Source of the DNA: an uncultured Selenomonadales bacterium
GTDB lineage: Bacteria > Bacillota > Negativicutes > Acidaminococcales > Acidaminococcaceae
Length of the DNA stretch: 43,088 nucleotides
Assembly (NCBI GenBank): GCA_900315925.1
Contig: ONAV01000025.1
Coordinates: 1 to 43,088, forward strand
Direction of reading: 5' to 3'
The notes beneath the pieces are model-generated. The model had not been told where the DNA came from, ran no database searches, and was given only the letters and a program-made list of their open reading frames with translations. Below, piece by piece: positions 24,622 to 32,878 of this stretch (its first letter is position 1; every line of letters starts with the position of its first letter). Both the position numbers and the translations under genes were made by a program.

Positions 24622-26121
24622 TCAGCGCAAACATAAATTATCATAACCAAAACCGGGCGCCCGGCGAATTTTCATTTTCCCGTGCAGCTGCATGGCTTCG
24701 GCAAAACTTTTGCGCTGCCAGCCGTGGTTTCCGTTTTTGAACAGCCAGTTGTTGAAATCTTTCAACGCTTTGCTGAATTTCAAAAAGCCCAGGCTGGGTT
24801 CCGTCCGTTCGTCCAGCCACTGTTGCAGCAAATCGCTTTCTTCATAAAATGCGGAAGCGGCTTTGGCTACTTCGTCCGGCACATCGTTGCCCAATCCTTC
24901 CGCGAACCAGAGTTTTGCGCCTTCCACGCACCAGGCCAGGCAGGCGTTCAGATTTTCCGGCTGCAGCAGTTTTTGTTTTAACTTGGTATCCCGGTTTTCG
25001 ATTTGTGCTGTAAAAGGAACAATCACCAGACGGCGGCGGATACCTTTGTCCATGGCATCGGATATCGCGGGCAGATGGTTGGTCTGCAAAATCAGTTTGA
25101 AGGTAGGACAGAACTCAAACGGTTCGGCGTTCAGATGCCGGGCGGTCAGCGTATCGCCGCCGGTGAGGAGTTTGACCTTTGCTTCGTCCAGACGGCGGTT
25201 GGGGTTGCTTTCGCTGGAAAGCACGTAGCGTTTGCCGGGCAGCTTGGCGAACTCCGGCGTGGGGCGCTGTCCGTCGGTCACGTAAGCCGTGGCCAGCAGC
25301 GTGTCGATGGACAGGGTGGCCTTGTAGTCGCTGATGGCCGCTGCAATGGTTTCGAAGAAAGTGCCCTTGCCGCTGCCGCCGGGGCCGTAGGCGATAACAA
25401 ACTTTTCTTCCTCGGTGCTGCCGGTGAGGCAGTAGCCCATAAATTTTTGCATCCAGCGGCGGACGGCAGGGTCGGGAAGAATGGTATTGACGGTTTGCAG
25501 CCAGAGATTTTGCGCCAACGGTGTGGCGTTCTTCCCATTGTTTTCACTGTGCCCGACAGAAACGTTACCCGCCGCTGCGTCCGTTTTTGCAGGCATTTCT
25601 TTTTCGCAATCATCTGGATGTTGCTTTTGGGTGGCAACATTTTCCTCGAAACCTGCCGCGCAGATTTTTGTCAGCAGATTCTTTTTGTCAAAGGGCTGCA
25701 ACGTGCCGGTAGCCAGGTTCAGCGTGCCGTTCTGTACATTCAGCAGAAACGGATTCGCATCAAAGGCGGCAAAGTCTGTGGCGTTGCAACCCTGCCAGTA
25801 GTTCACGGCGTCTTTGAAATGGTGCAGGGATTCCGATTTTCGCAGCCAGTCCAAAACGTTAGCACGACGTTTTTGTTCCGTCTGGTCCAGCGTCTGGGGC
25901 AGGCTGCGAATGGCGGAAGCCAGTTTACGGTAGGCAGCCACGGCAATGTTGCGGAGCACGGCGTTGGTTTCTTCCTGCCAGCGCTTGCCGTTCCAGTGCA
26001 CCCACCGATTGATTTGCGGCACGAACTTCCAGTCGCTTCCAATCATGACGTGAAGCCGTTCCGCGTTGCCCGGATCGGTGTAGGGCAGGTTCATGAGGTA
26101 CTGAATTTGGGTTTGGTTCAT
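24622..26121 (-). CDS. D5/P4-family SF3 helicase (phage/plasmid primase C-terminal type)
   Basis: 499 residues after CAAGGAGGATACCC. The N-terminal half is D5_N-like (WVHWNGKRWQ, FLLNVQNGTLNLATG). The helicase core follows with Walker A GPGGSGKGTF (near residue 246), RYVLSSESNPNRRLDEAKVK (Walker B region), LTGGDTLTARHLN and FKLILQTNHLP (sensor), then GIRRRLVIVPF. A winged-helix-like C-terminus ends DNLCLR. An inserted stretch near 175-200 is low-complexity. It should unwind the replicon origin as a hexamer and act with the primase downstream. Confidence 0.9.
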   Translation of the reverse strand: MNQTQIQYLMNLPYTDPGNAERLHVMIGSDWKFVPQINRWVHWNGKRWQEETNAVLRNIAVAAYRKLASAIRSLPQTLDQTEQKRRANVLDWLRKSESLHHFKDAVNYWQGCNATDFAAFDANPFLLNVQNGTLNLATGTLQPFDKKNLLTKICAAGFEENVATQKQHPDDCEKEMPAKTDAAAGNVSVGHSENNGKNATPLAQNLWLQTVNTILPDPAVRRWMQKFMGYCLTGSTEEEKFVIAYGPGGSGKGTFFETIAAAISDYKATLSIDTLLATAYVTDGQRPTPEFAKLPGKRYVLSSESNPNRRLDEAKVKLLTGGDTLTARHLNAEPFEFCPTFKLILQTNHLPAISDAMDKGIRRRLVIVPFTAQIENRDTKLKQKLLQPENLNACLAWCVEGAKLWFAEGLGNDVPDEVAKAASAFYEESDLLQQWLDERTEPSLGFLKFSKALKDFNNWLFKNGNHGWQRKSFAEAMQLHGKMKIRRAPGFGYDNLCLR

Positions 26122-26149
26122 GGGTATCCTCCTTGAAATTTATTACTCA

Positions 26150-26330
26150 ACTTGTATAAACAATTTAGCTGGTCAAAATGCAACCGGAATTTAAAAAAAT
26201 CCCTCTACTTGTATAATCGCTTTAGCTCCAAAAAATTCAACCACATCTTGAAAAAAATTTTCCCCTCTACTTATCTATTCCGGCGAGGGGGTCGAAATCT
26301 GAGATTGTTTTTATAAAAAATTTAAAATGT
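26150..26330 (+). repeat. Tandem ~60-bp repeats, cluster A (3 copies)
   Basis: Units begin at ACTTGTATAA (26150), ACTTGTATAAT (26207) and ACTTATCTAT (26269). Each has a middle part like GGTCAAAATGCAACC and an end like GAAAAAAATTTT-CCCTCT. The first copy reaches the helicase ribosome site. The same unit recurs at 27345-27640 on the other side of a secreted-protein gene. This accounts for most of the 416-bp gap; 26331-26537 shows only a possible TACAAT -10 near 26402. Confidence 0.8.
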
Positions 26331-26537
26331 TACAAAAAAAGTGAAAATGGTTTACAGTTTTCCATGCAAATTAGTACTGGAAGTTTAAGTGGATATGCGA
26401 TACAATGAATTGTGAAAGCAGTTAAAAATTTTGGTAACGGAGATAACCATTACAAAGGGAAGTACACTGCGTCAGGCTGCGTTTGGCTGCGAGCACAGGG
26501 TAGCTTGAACCGGGATTTTAAAGGGGGTATTCTTGCA

Positions 26538-27263
26538 ATGAAAAAGTTATTCTTCTTCTTATGTTGCCTGTTAGCGTTATCAGCGACGGCTTTTGCGGAG
26601 AAATCCGAATGGATCGATCCGGGCTATGATTTTACGAAAGCCAAAAGTATTTGTGTTGACTACGCGGCCGCCCCTGAAATTGCGGACGGCGTCCGGGATA
26701 AGGATGCGCAGGCTGTGTTTTTTGAGCGGGCCAAAGCGGATATTGTCGATAAACTTATCAAAGCAAAATATAACGTCGGGCTCACGGACAATGCCAGAGG
26801 GAACGCAGCAGGCAAAGAAGCGGAGAACACAAAAGCTGTGAAAACGCAGTCTGCCGAAAATCCCCGGCTCGCTTCCGGCGATTATGATTTAGTGGTCAGA
26901 TGCACGGTTTCGCAATATGATACCGGGAAAAAACATGTGGAAGCCCATACGGAAACGGTAATGGTTCCGGTTACCACCACCGTGTTAGACGTAACCGGCC
27001 ATATGCAGACCATCACCATACAGGAACAACAGGTTTACAATATTCCTGCGGGAGAATATCCTGCCGCATTTGTGAAGGCCCGGTTTGATGTGATCAACAC
27101 AAAGACGAACCAAAATGTCTGGACCTGGGAGGATGCGCGGGAAAAGGTTGCGGACCCGGGCATCTCCAACGTTAAACCGAAAGAAGTTCTTACAGGCATC
27201 ATGGCAGATTTTTCAGCAAGCTTGCGGCATAATTTAAAAAGCAGAAAGCCGAAAGGAAAGTAA
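26538..27263 (+). CDS. Secreted protein of unknown function
   Basis: The ATG at 26538 follows AAAGGGGGTA and opens with a clear signal peptide (MKKLFFFLCCLLALSATAFA). The 241-residue product has FTKAKSICVDYAAAPEIADG and DIVDKLIKAKYNVGL in its first part. A central beta-rich part (YDLVVRCTVSQYDTGKKHVE, TVMVPVTTTVLDVTG, YPAAFVKARFDVINTKTNQN) and WTWEDAREKV follow. The layout recalls DUF4136-type envelope proteins but the match is weak. It lies between two clusters of one repeat family, so it may be an insertion into a once continuous array. Confidence 0.7.
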   Translation: MKKLFFFLCCLLALSATAFAEKSEWIDPGYDFTKAKSICVDYAAAPEIADGVRDKDAQAVFFERAKADIVDKLIKAKYNVGLTDNARGNAAGKEAENTKAVKTQSAENPRLASGDYDLVVRCTVSQYDTGKKHVEAHTETVMVPVTTTVLDVTGHMQTITIQEQQVYNIPAGEYPAAFVKARFDVINTKTNQNVWTWEDAREKVADPGISNVKPKEVLTGIMADFSASLRHNLKSRKPKGK

Positions 27264-27313
27264 GAAGACACGGATTAAATACGTTTTTAAGGAACCACTG
27301 GTTGTTTCCACAG

Positions 27314-27338
27314 CGCCTGCTAACAAGCGGGCGTTTTT
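27314..27338 (+). terminator. Terminator after the secreted-protein gene
   Basis: CGCC-T-GCT pairs with AGC-G-GGCG around loop AACA, then TTTTT. Confidence 0.7.
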
Positions 27339-27344
27339 CTTTTC

Positions 27345-27640
27345 ACTTATATAATCCGGCGAAAAGGAAAAAACGCAACCACAAAATGAAAAAAATTTTC
27401 TGTTCACTTATATAATCCCGTGAGGGTGAAAAAACGGAACCAGTGAAGCAAAAATATTTTTGCTCTCACTTATATACTCCGGCAAGGTATCAAAATCTGT
27501 TGAAAAAAATATCCTTCACTTGTATAAACAGGAATGGGTATTAAAATGCAAGTCGATTCACAAAAAATTTTTCTCTCTACTTGTATATTCCGGAAGGGGT
27601 ACCCAAAACTGAAGTGGTTTTTTCGTTATTTTTCAAAGAA
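27345..27640 (+). repeat. Tandem ~61-bp repeats, cluster B (5 copies)
   Basis: Units start at ACTTATATAA (27345, 27406), ACTTATATAC (27468), ACTTGTATAA (27518) and ACTTGTATAT (27579), at steps of 61, 62, 50 and 61 bp. Consensus parts are ACTTRTATAATCCGG, GAGGGGT, AAAAYGCAACC and GAAAAAAATTTTTC. All parts diverge gradually, so this is not a CRISPR array with unique spacers. The orientation matches cluster A. The remaining gap to 27854 holds three AACAAGGA-like direct repeats (27803-27830) before the antitoxin gene. Confidence 0.85.
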
Positions 27641-27854
27641 ACACTGCCGGTTTGCAAATATAGGCGTGGCTTATTTCATAATGTAGCTATGATGCTCTCA
27701 TCATGTATCAGTGTGTTGCTTTTTCATTAAGCTTGCATTTCAATTTTCGTCTGATATGTTTATGATATGGTATTTTCTTTTTCTAAAATTTCTGCTATAC
27801 TAATAACAAGGAACAAGGAAACAAGGAAAACGCGTTTAAACGGAGGCGATAAGA

Positions 27855-28220
27855 ATGGCAGAATCAGCACAGACATTATATGAACAGAAGCGGGTTACCA
27901 TTACATCAAAAAGACAATTCACCATTCCTCAAAAGTTTTATACAGCACTTGGTTTTGCAAGGGAGGCTGTTTGCACGATACAGGGCGGGGCGCTTGTCAT
28001 TAAACCGGTCGTGTACGCTCCGGGCGGAGATTTTTCTGAACATATTTTAGCGGATTTAATTGCGGAAGGATTTTCAGGTGAAGAACTGCTTACGGAATTT
28101 AAATTGAGACAGGCTAAAGTTCGTCCAGCGGTTAAGGCCATGTTGAAAGACGCTAAGGCGGCTGCGCGTGGAGAAGGTGAGTACGCCACCTATGAGGAAA
28201 TCTTTGGGGCGGAGGAATGA
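27855..28220 (+). CDS. AbrB/SpoVT-type antitoxin
   Basis: 121 residues after ACGGAGGCG. The N-terminal swapped-hairpin domain reads KRVTITSKRQFTIPQKFYTA then LGFAREAVCTIQGGALVIKP. The C-terminal ~65 residues (FSEHILADLIAEGFSGEELL, EYATYEEIFGAEE) should wrap the toxin. It would repress its own operon; AACAAGGA repeats upstream are candidate binding sites. The toxin starts 1 bp after its stop codon. Confidence 0.85.
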   Translation: MAESAQTLYEQKRVTITSKRQFTIPQKFYTALGFAREAVCTIQGGALVIKPVVYAPGGDFSEHILADLIAEGFSGEELLTEFKLRQAKVRPAVKAMLKDAKAAARGEGEYATYEEIFGAEE

Positions 28221-28221
28221 A

Positions 28222-28530
28222 ATGGCGGAATTGCGAATTCTTCCTCCGGCTGCCAAATATTTTAAAAAGCTGAAGGACAAGCAGTTAAAAAGATTGTTTC
28301 AGGAAGCGATAGATGAAATATTGGAAGACCCGTCTGTCGGGGAAGAAAAAAAGGGCGATTTAAAAGGGATCAAAGGATACGAAATTTTATATAATCATAC
28401 GAATTATGAACTGGCTTATACTGTAGAATATGTCAAAAGAAACAATAGTGATGCAGTAGATGTCGTTGTTGTGATTATGGCAGGAACCCGTGAGAATTTT
28501 TATGAGGCATTGAAACTTTATTGGTCTTGA
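28222..28530 (+). CDS. RelE/ParE-family toxin
   Basis: 102 residues; the ATG at 28222 follows GGAGGAATGA, which overlaps the antitoxin stop. MAELRILPPAAKYFKKLKDK is the usual N-terminal helix region, then LKGIKGYEILYNHTNYELAY and VVIMAGTRENFYEALKLYW in the C-terminal strands. It probably acts as an mRNA interferase, though ParE-like gyrase inhibition cannot be excluded from sequence. Confidence 0.85.
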   Translation: MAELRILPPAAKYFKKLKDKQLKRLFQEAIDEILEDPSVGEEKKGDLKGIKGYEILYNHTNYELAYTVEYVKRNNSDAVDVVVVIMAGTRENFYEALKLYWS

Positions 28531-28583
28531 AAGATTTAAACGGCATTGAATATGATAGAAAACAATAAGGGTTATATTTTACG

Positions 28584-28616
28584 GCGTCTGTCCAAATAAT
28601 TGGCAGACGCTGTTTT
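28584..28616 (+). terminator. Terminator of the first toxin-antitoxin operon
   Basis: GCGTCTG-T-CCAA pairs with TTGG-C-AGACGC (28584-28610), followed by TGTTTT. Confidence 0.7.
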
Positions 28617-28712
28617 ATGTGCAAAAAAATGTAAAATGCTTTCTGTAAAATATGATGGTAAAAGAAAAATAATAAAATACAATGCAATAACAATATAATG
28701 CATTGAAAATAA

Positions 28713-28741
28713 TTGACGATACAATGCATAAGTGGTAAAAT
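28713..28741 (+). promoter_or_regulatory. Promoter/operator of the dinJ-yafQ-like operon
   Basis: TTGACG (28713-28718) and TAAAAT (28736-28741) are 17 bp apart. ATACAATGCA occurs twice (28677-28686, 28719-28728), and ATGCAT palindromes lie just upstream of the -35 box and in the spacer. These are likely antitoxin binding sites. Confidence 0.75.
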
Positions 28742-28777
28742 TTAAATACAAAAGAGTATATTAACAGGAGGTGCAAA

Positions 28778-29059
28778 ATGGGTGCAGCAAACTCAATGAA
28801 TTTTAGCGTTCGCATGGATAAAGATTTAAAAAACCGTTGCGAAAAATTATATGGCGAACTGGGTATGAATCTAACTACAGCAATCAATGTTTTTCTTCGT
28901 CAGTCCCTTCGTGTCGGAGGATTTCCTTTTGATGTAAAGTTAGATCAACCGGCAAAAGAAACCATTGCCGCTATGCTGGAAGCGGAAGCTATCTCCAGGG
29001 ATTATTCTGTTAAGCATTATGATGATGTGGAAGAAGCGCTGAGGGAATTGAAACGATGA
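28778..29059 (+). CDS. dinJ: RelB/DinJ-family antitoxin
   Basis: 93 residues after CAGGAGGTG. The ribbon-helix-helix part is SMNFSVRMDKDLKNRCEKLY with GELGMNLTTAINVFLRQSLR, typical of DinJ. The C-terminal part (MLEAEAISRDYSVKHYDDVE) should bind YafQ. Its stop overlaps the toxin start (ATGA), giving translational coupling. Confidence 0.9.
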   Translation: MGAANSMNFSVRMDKDLKNRCEKLYGELGMNLTTAINVFLRQSLRVGGFPFDVKLDQPAKETIAAMLEAEAISRDYSVKHYDDVEEALRELKR

Positions 29060-29331
29060 GTTATTCTGTTGTCTGGACAACCAAATTTAAAAGAGACTAT
29101 AAAATTGCCATGAAGCGTCATCTTGATATAAATTTGCTTGACGACATCATTCGTAAACTGGCAAGAGGAGAAATGCTTCCAGAGAAAAATCGGGATCATG
29201 AATTAACCGGAGACTGGATTGGACATCGGGAATGTCATATTCAGCCGGATTGGTTGCTGCTGTATCGTATTGATGATAATGTTCTTGTCTTAACTTTAAC
29301 CCGTACTGGAACTCATAGCGACATTTATTAA
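29056..29331 (+). CDS. yafQ: YafQ-family mRNA interferase toxin
   Basis: 91 residues. KFKRDYKIAMKRHLD opens the fold; DHELTGDWIGHRECHIQPDW is the family's catalytic region with its histidines, followed by LLLYRID and the C-terminal RTGTHSDIY. It should cleave mRNA on the ribosome. All typical residues seem present, so the toxin looks intact. Confidence 0.92.
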   Translation: MSYSVVWTTKFKRDYKIAMKRHLDINLLDDIIRKLARGEMLPEKNRDHELTGDWIGHRECHIQPDWLLLYRIDDNVLVLTLTRTGTHSDIY

Positions 29332-29379
29332 ATTTATAATTAAAGGCCAAAAAGATTTAGCAGAGAACCGTGTAAAAAG

Positions 29380-29451
29380 GTGATGCAAGGTACAGGCTAT
29401 CTGGTCGATGATATCAAGCAGTATATGGATGTGAGAGGTGTTTCTGTATAA
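29380..29451 (+). pseudogene. C-terminal remnant of a DUF3791-like protein
   Basis: A 23-codon frame reads MQGTGYLVDDIKQYMDVRGV and SV before a stop. It resembles the conserved C-terminus of DUF3791 proteins (GxxYLVDDIxxY). The upstream part of the gene is missing; the frame opens only at 29380. Confidence 0.5.
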
Positions 29452-29479
29452 TTTGATTCGCATGTTGAGGTATAGGTAA

Positions 29480-29705
29480 ATGGATGACGCGGTTTTGGAA
29501 AAAATTTACCAGGAAAAATTGGAAGAACGGATTATAGCTACATTGGCAGAAAAGCACGGGATTTCTCTGGAAGACGCGATGAAAGCTTATTATAACAGTT
29601 AAGCTTGCGGATAAAATCCATCGTGGCGTAGAAGGTGTCCAGTATCTGGATCACAAAGTGCTTGTGCAGATTTTAGAAGAGACTGAACCGGAGATTTTTA
29701 AGTGA
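29480..29705 (+). pseudogene. Frameshifted DUF3791-associated small protein
   Basis: From ATG 29480 (TTGAGG upstream) a 40-codon frame starts MDDAVLEKIYQEKLEERIIA and ends YYNS at a TAA (29600-29602). Skipping one base there, the next frame continues KLADKIHRGVEGVQYLDHKV and ILEETEPEIFK to a stop at 29703-29705. One extra T in AGTTAAG explains the break. The full ~74-residue product would resemble the small DUF3791-linked proteins found near DUF3990 toxins. Confidence 0.55.
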
Positions 29706-29751
29706 TTGTTTAAACTAAATGTCCGTTGAAGGCAGAAATTAACTAATTAGT

Positions 29752-29798
29752 CCCCTGTCCATCGCTAAAGATTTTAACGTTGGGCAGGGGATTTTTTT
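29752..29798 (+). terminator. Terminator downstream of the remnants
   Basis: CCCCTG-T-CC (29752-29760) pairs with GG-G-CAGGGG (29782-29790), followed by seven T residues. Confidence 0.75.
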
Positions 29799-29904
29799 GA
29801 TTAAAAATGTACATTATTTTGTAAGGCCCATCTGTTAAGATAAAGTTGGGTTAGGTTGCTAATCCCTTGGGAAAGAGTGATAAGCCTTGGGAGGAGGAAT
29901 GAAG

Positions 29905-30354
29905 ATGTCATTTTACGGATGGGACAGCCCGGATATTGTGTATTTGTACAGTGCTTCCGGCAAAAAACTACAGAAGATTTCGAGGGAAATGCAAGTTTGT
30001 GAGTTTGTATGGAAACATCCGGAGCTGGTGTTTGATTCAGAAGATTCCAGAGCAAAAGCAAAAGTGGCAGCGGAGACCAGCGATTTTGTATTTGAGTTTG
30101 GACCTGATGTGCAGCCGCAGCACATCAGCGATGCTTACGAAGCGTTTATCGGTATGAGTAATAAGCGACAAATGTATTTGGAAGGGTATCGTGAAAAGAG
30201 GAAAAAGGAAATTGCGGATTCAGAAAACAGGTTAAAGGAAGCAGAGGAAGATCCGTTCAGCAATTTTAAGGGATTGTCGGATAAAGATATTGAACGCATT
30301 AAAGCGTATAAAGGGCCGGGCATTGATGAGTTAATTGAGGAGATGGAAGAATAG
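29905..30354 (+). CDS. Hypothetical protein with charged helical C-terminus
   Basis: 149 residues. The ATG at 29905 is placed 7 bp after GGGAGGAGG; the ATG at 29899 is too close to it. The product starts MSFYGWDSPDIVYLYSASGK; a mixed alpha/beta first half (VCEFVWKHPELVFDSEDSRA) is followed by a Lys/Glu-rich helix (YREKRKKEIADSENRLKEAE). A C-terminal piece reads KDIERIKAYKGPGIDELIEE. I do not recognise the family. No partner is obvious; it sits between a remnant toxin region and the restriction operon. A weak hairpin (AGAAGT/ACTTCT, 30390-30408) follows. Confidence 0.6.
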   Translation: MSFYGWDSPDIVYLYSASGKKLQKISREMQVCEFVWKHPELVFDSEDSRAKAKVAAETSDFVFEFGPDVQPQHISDAYEAFIGMSNKRQMYLEGYREKRKKEIADSENRLKEAEEDPFSNFKGLSDKDIERIKAYKGPGIDELIEEMEE

Positions 30355-30541
30355 CAAGGCAATAACAGGAGATAATGCAAGGAACTGGGAGAAGTTTTTC
30401 GCACTTCTGCTTTCTTTCAAATGGAAAAAGATGTCAAGATGAGGAATATATGCTATTATGTATATATTAGAAGTGGAACTTAGACATTCCATATGTTGCT
30501 GTATATGTAAGTTTATAATATGTTTACGAGGAGATTAAATT

Positions 30542-32878
30542 ATGACGGCTTTGGATAATGTTCATGTAGTAGATGATAAAAAATACAAAGAAGCAGCTAC
30601 AATCGTAACAGATTATATTAAAAATACAAATTTTCAATTCGAGTCCAATGAAGCAGATATTGAAGAGAGCAGAAAGCAATTTTTAGAGAATTTTTCTCCT
30701 GAAAAACTCGAAAATATACCAGATTCCGAGCTTCTTAAATCAATATTTTTGAATGCTGATGATAACTCTTCTAATAGCCTTTGTCATTATCTTGAATATG
30801 CCAAAAAAAGTAGAGCTTATTTCGGAGCAATTACTGGCGGTTCGGCATACAAATATGGACTCTTTCGGAAGAAAGAAGATTCCTGCTGGTATGCGGGGAG
30901 TAACCAAAATCCCCAAAAATTGACGGAAGATGAAGCATTGAAGCTTGGTAAAGATATACGTGATCGTTTAGTTAAGGGGGCGAAGTTTGTAAAAAGCTGT
31001 AAGCTGAATGATTTATCGGATTACGTAAAAATGCATAATGAATTGCAAAATATCCTTGATAAGTATTTAGACTATAGTTGGATTCAGAAATACTTGCAGA
31101 TGACAAATAGCGGAAAATTAAGTACATGGTATTCAGATGATTGGCAAAGACACATCCTGCGGGGCTTACAAATAAAGCCGGATTCACGGTATTATGTAAG
31201 AAGTGGACAACTTGCTCTTATCACGAAGTATACTGACCTTCCGTCAACACATTTTGATGAAGCTGTTTATGCTAAATTTGGCAATATAAAAAAGTTCTAT
31301 CGTCTTAATACTAAAGATGATAAAACAAGATCAGAGTGGGCAGAAAAGAAAAAAGTTGCGATTGGGTTTGGTAAAATTGGCCCCCTGACCAATTTTATAA
31401 AAGGGAAAAACAAATTGTTATCATCGAATGATATTGTTGATGATGTTCACGAAAAATATTTTAAAAACGAATCAGATAAAAAAAAGGCGAAACAGAAAGC
31501 AAGAGAAATCGCAGCCTTTTATAATACGAATGCAGATTCTGTAATCGTTGCAACTTCAGATTCGGTATTAGTGGCTTTGATTAACAATGTTGGGAATTAC
31601 GAATACGACTTATCATCTGAAATGGCTCATTGTAAAGAGGCAAAATGGAATTACTGTTTCAGCAAGGATGAAAAACTTCCAACTAAAACGAAAGGTGACC
31701 AGTCTTCTTTTTATAAAATTAATGATGAAGAAAATTTATTGTTTCTGTATAAGAAATATTATTATGATTTAACTGATAACAACAGCGAAATTAAAGAAGC
31801 TCATGATCATAGTGGTGTGGCAGAACAATCTAAAATTGTTTATGAGACAAAGTTTAAGAGCATTTTTGAATACAATCGTATTGCTTTTGGAGCTCCCGGC
31901 ACTGGAAAGAGCTGGACAATTAACAAAGACTTGGGAACATTGATTGGCAAAGATAATGAAACCGATTATGAAAGAGTTACATTCCATCCGGATTATTCGT
32001 ATGCAAACTTTGTCGGGACTTATAAACCTACGCCATGCTATGAAGAAGGGAAAAACAGCATAACGTACAAATATGTGCCGGGGCCGTTTATGCGGGTTTA
32101 TGTAAAAGCACTAAAAAATGCCAGCACATTAAACGTAAAACCATACGTTCTTGTTATTGAAGAAATTAATCGAGCGAATGTCGCTGCTGTTTTTGGTGAT
32201 GTGTTCCAATTGCTTGATCGGGATGAAAAGGGAGTCAGCGAATATCCAATAGAGGCTTCAGAAGATATAAAGAACTTCCTTGCGGCAGAACTGGGTGGCA
32301 GTCCTGATGATTATGCAAAAATCAGAATACCAAACAATATGTTTATATGGGCAACTATGAATTCTGCTGATCAGGGCGTTTTCCCTATGGATACGGCCTT
32401 TAAAAGGCGCTGGGACTTTACCTATATTGGAATTAATAAAGAAGATGGCGATATCAGCGGGAAATATGTTACGCTTGGAAAAGATTCGGATCAGAAGGTT
32501 GAATGGAATAAGTTGCGCAAAGCCATCAATAACTTTTTGGCCAAGTCAAAGATTAACGAAGATAAACAACTAGGACCATATTTTATACCAAGGAAGATCG
32601 TTGTTCCAGAAAATGGAGATGAAATAAAAAGGGATGTATTTATAAACACATTCAAGAATAAGGTTATCATGTATTTGTTTGAAGATGCTGCAAAGCAAAA
32701 GCGTTCCAGCATATTTGCCGGGTGTAATGATAAATGCAATAGGTATTCTGAAATATGCGATGAGTTTGATAATAAGGGAATCAAGATCTTCCATAATGAT
32801 ATTGTGTCGGAAACTTTAGTTAAAAACACTACAGGTAATGCTCCTATCATTCCGGCATCGGAGAAAGTGCAAGAATGA
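30542..32878 (+). CDS. McrB-like AAA+ NTPase subunit (LlaJI R1-type) of a modification-dependent restriction system
   Basis: 778 residues after ACGAGGAGA. The N-terminal ~430 residues are unassigned and likely hold the DNA-recognition domain (a patch SCWYAGSNQNPQKLT-DEAL near 115-135). The AAA+ core follows: Walker A FGAPGTGKSW (near 449-456), Walker B YVLVIEEINRANVAAVFGDV (near 535), sensor and arginine motifs IWATMNSADQGVFPMDTAFK-RRW. EINRAN and MNSADQ are McrB signatures. It should power DNA translocation for the nuclease encoded next. Its stop overlaps the nuclease start by 4 bp. Confidence 0.88.
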   Translation: MTALDNVHVVDDKKYKEAATIVTDYIKNTNFQFESNEADIEESRKQFLENFSPEKLENIPDSELLKSIFLNADDNSSNSLCHYLEYAKKSRAYFGAITGGSAYKYGLFRKKEDSCWYAGSNQNPQKLTEDEALKLGKDIRDRLVKGAKFVKSCKLNDLSDYVKMHNELQNILDKYLDYSWIQKYLQMTNSGKLSTWYSDDWQRHILRGLQIKPDSRYYVRSGQLALITKYTDLPSTHFDEAVYAKFGNIKKFYRLNTKDDKTRSEWAEKKKVAIGFGKIGPLTNFIKGKNKLLSSNDIVDDVHEKYFKNESDKKKAKQKAREIAAFYNTNADSVIVATSDSVLVALINNVGNYEYDLSSEMAHCKEAKWNYCFSKDEKLPTKTKGDQSSFYKINDEENLLFLYKKYYYDLTDNNSEIKEAHDHSGVAEQSKIVYETKFKSIFEYNRIAFGAPGTGKSWTINKDLGTLIGKDNETDYERVTFHPDYSYANFVGTYKPTPCYEEGKNSITYKYVPGPFMRVYVKALKNASTLNVKPYVLVIEEINRANVAAVFGDVFQLLDRDEKGVSEYPIEASEDIKNFLAAELGGSPDDYAKIRIPNNMFIWATMNSADQGVFPMDTAFKRRWDFTYIGINKEDGDISGKYVTLGKDSDQKVEWNKLRKAINNFLAKSKINEDKQLGPYFIPRKIVVPENGDEIKRDVFINTFKNKVIMYLFEDAAKQKRSSIFAGCNDKCNRYSEICDEFDNKGIKIFHNDIVSETLVKNTTGNAPIIPASEKVQE

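Noticed and set aside
24170-24634. A 154-residue minus-strand frame in the iteron region
   Set aside because: AT-rich, no ribosome site, composition driven by the iterons; judged non-coding.
25003-26136. A 377-residue plus-strand open frame over the helicase gene
   Set aside because: The minus-strand frame has all SF3 helicase motifs; the opposite frame has none and reflects codon bias.
26150-27640. The ~61-bp repeats as a second CRISPR array
   Set aside because: There is no constant repeat with unique spacers; all parts of the unit vary gradually and spacing ranges from 50 to 62 bp.
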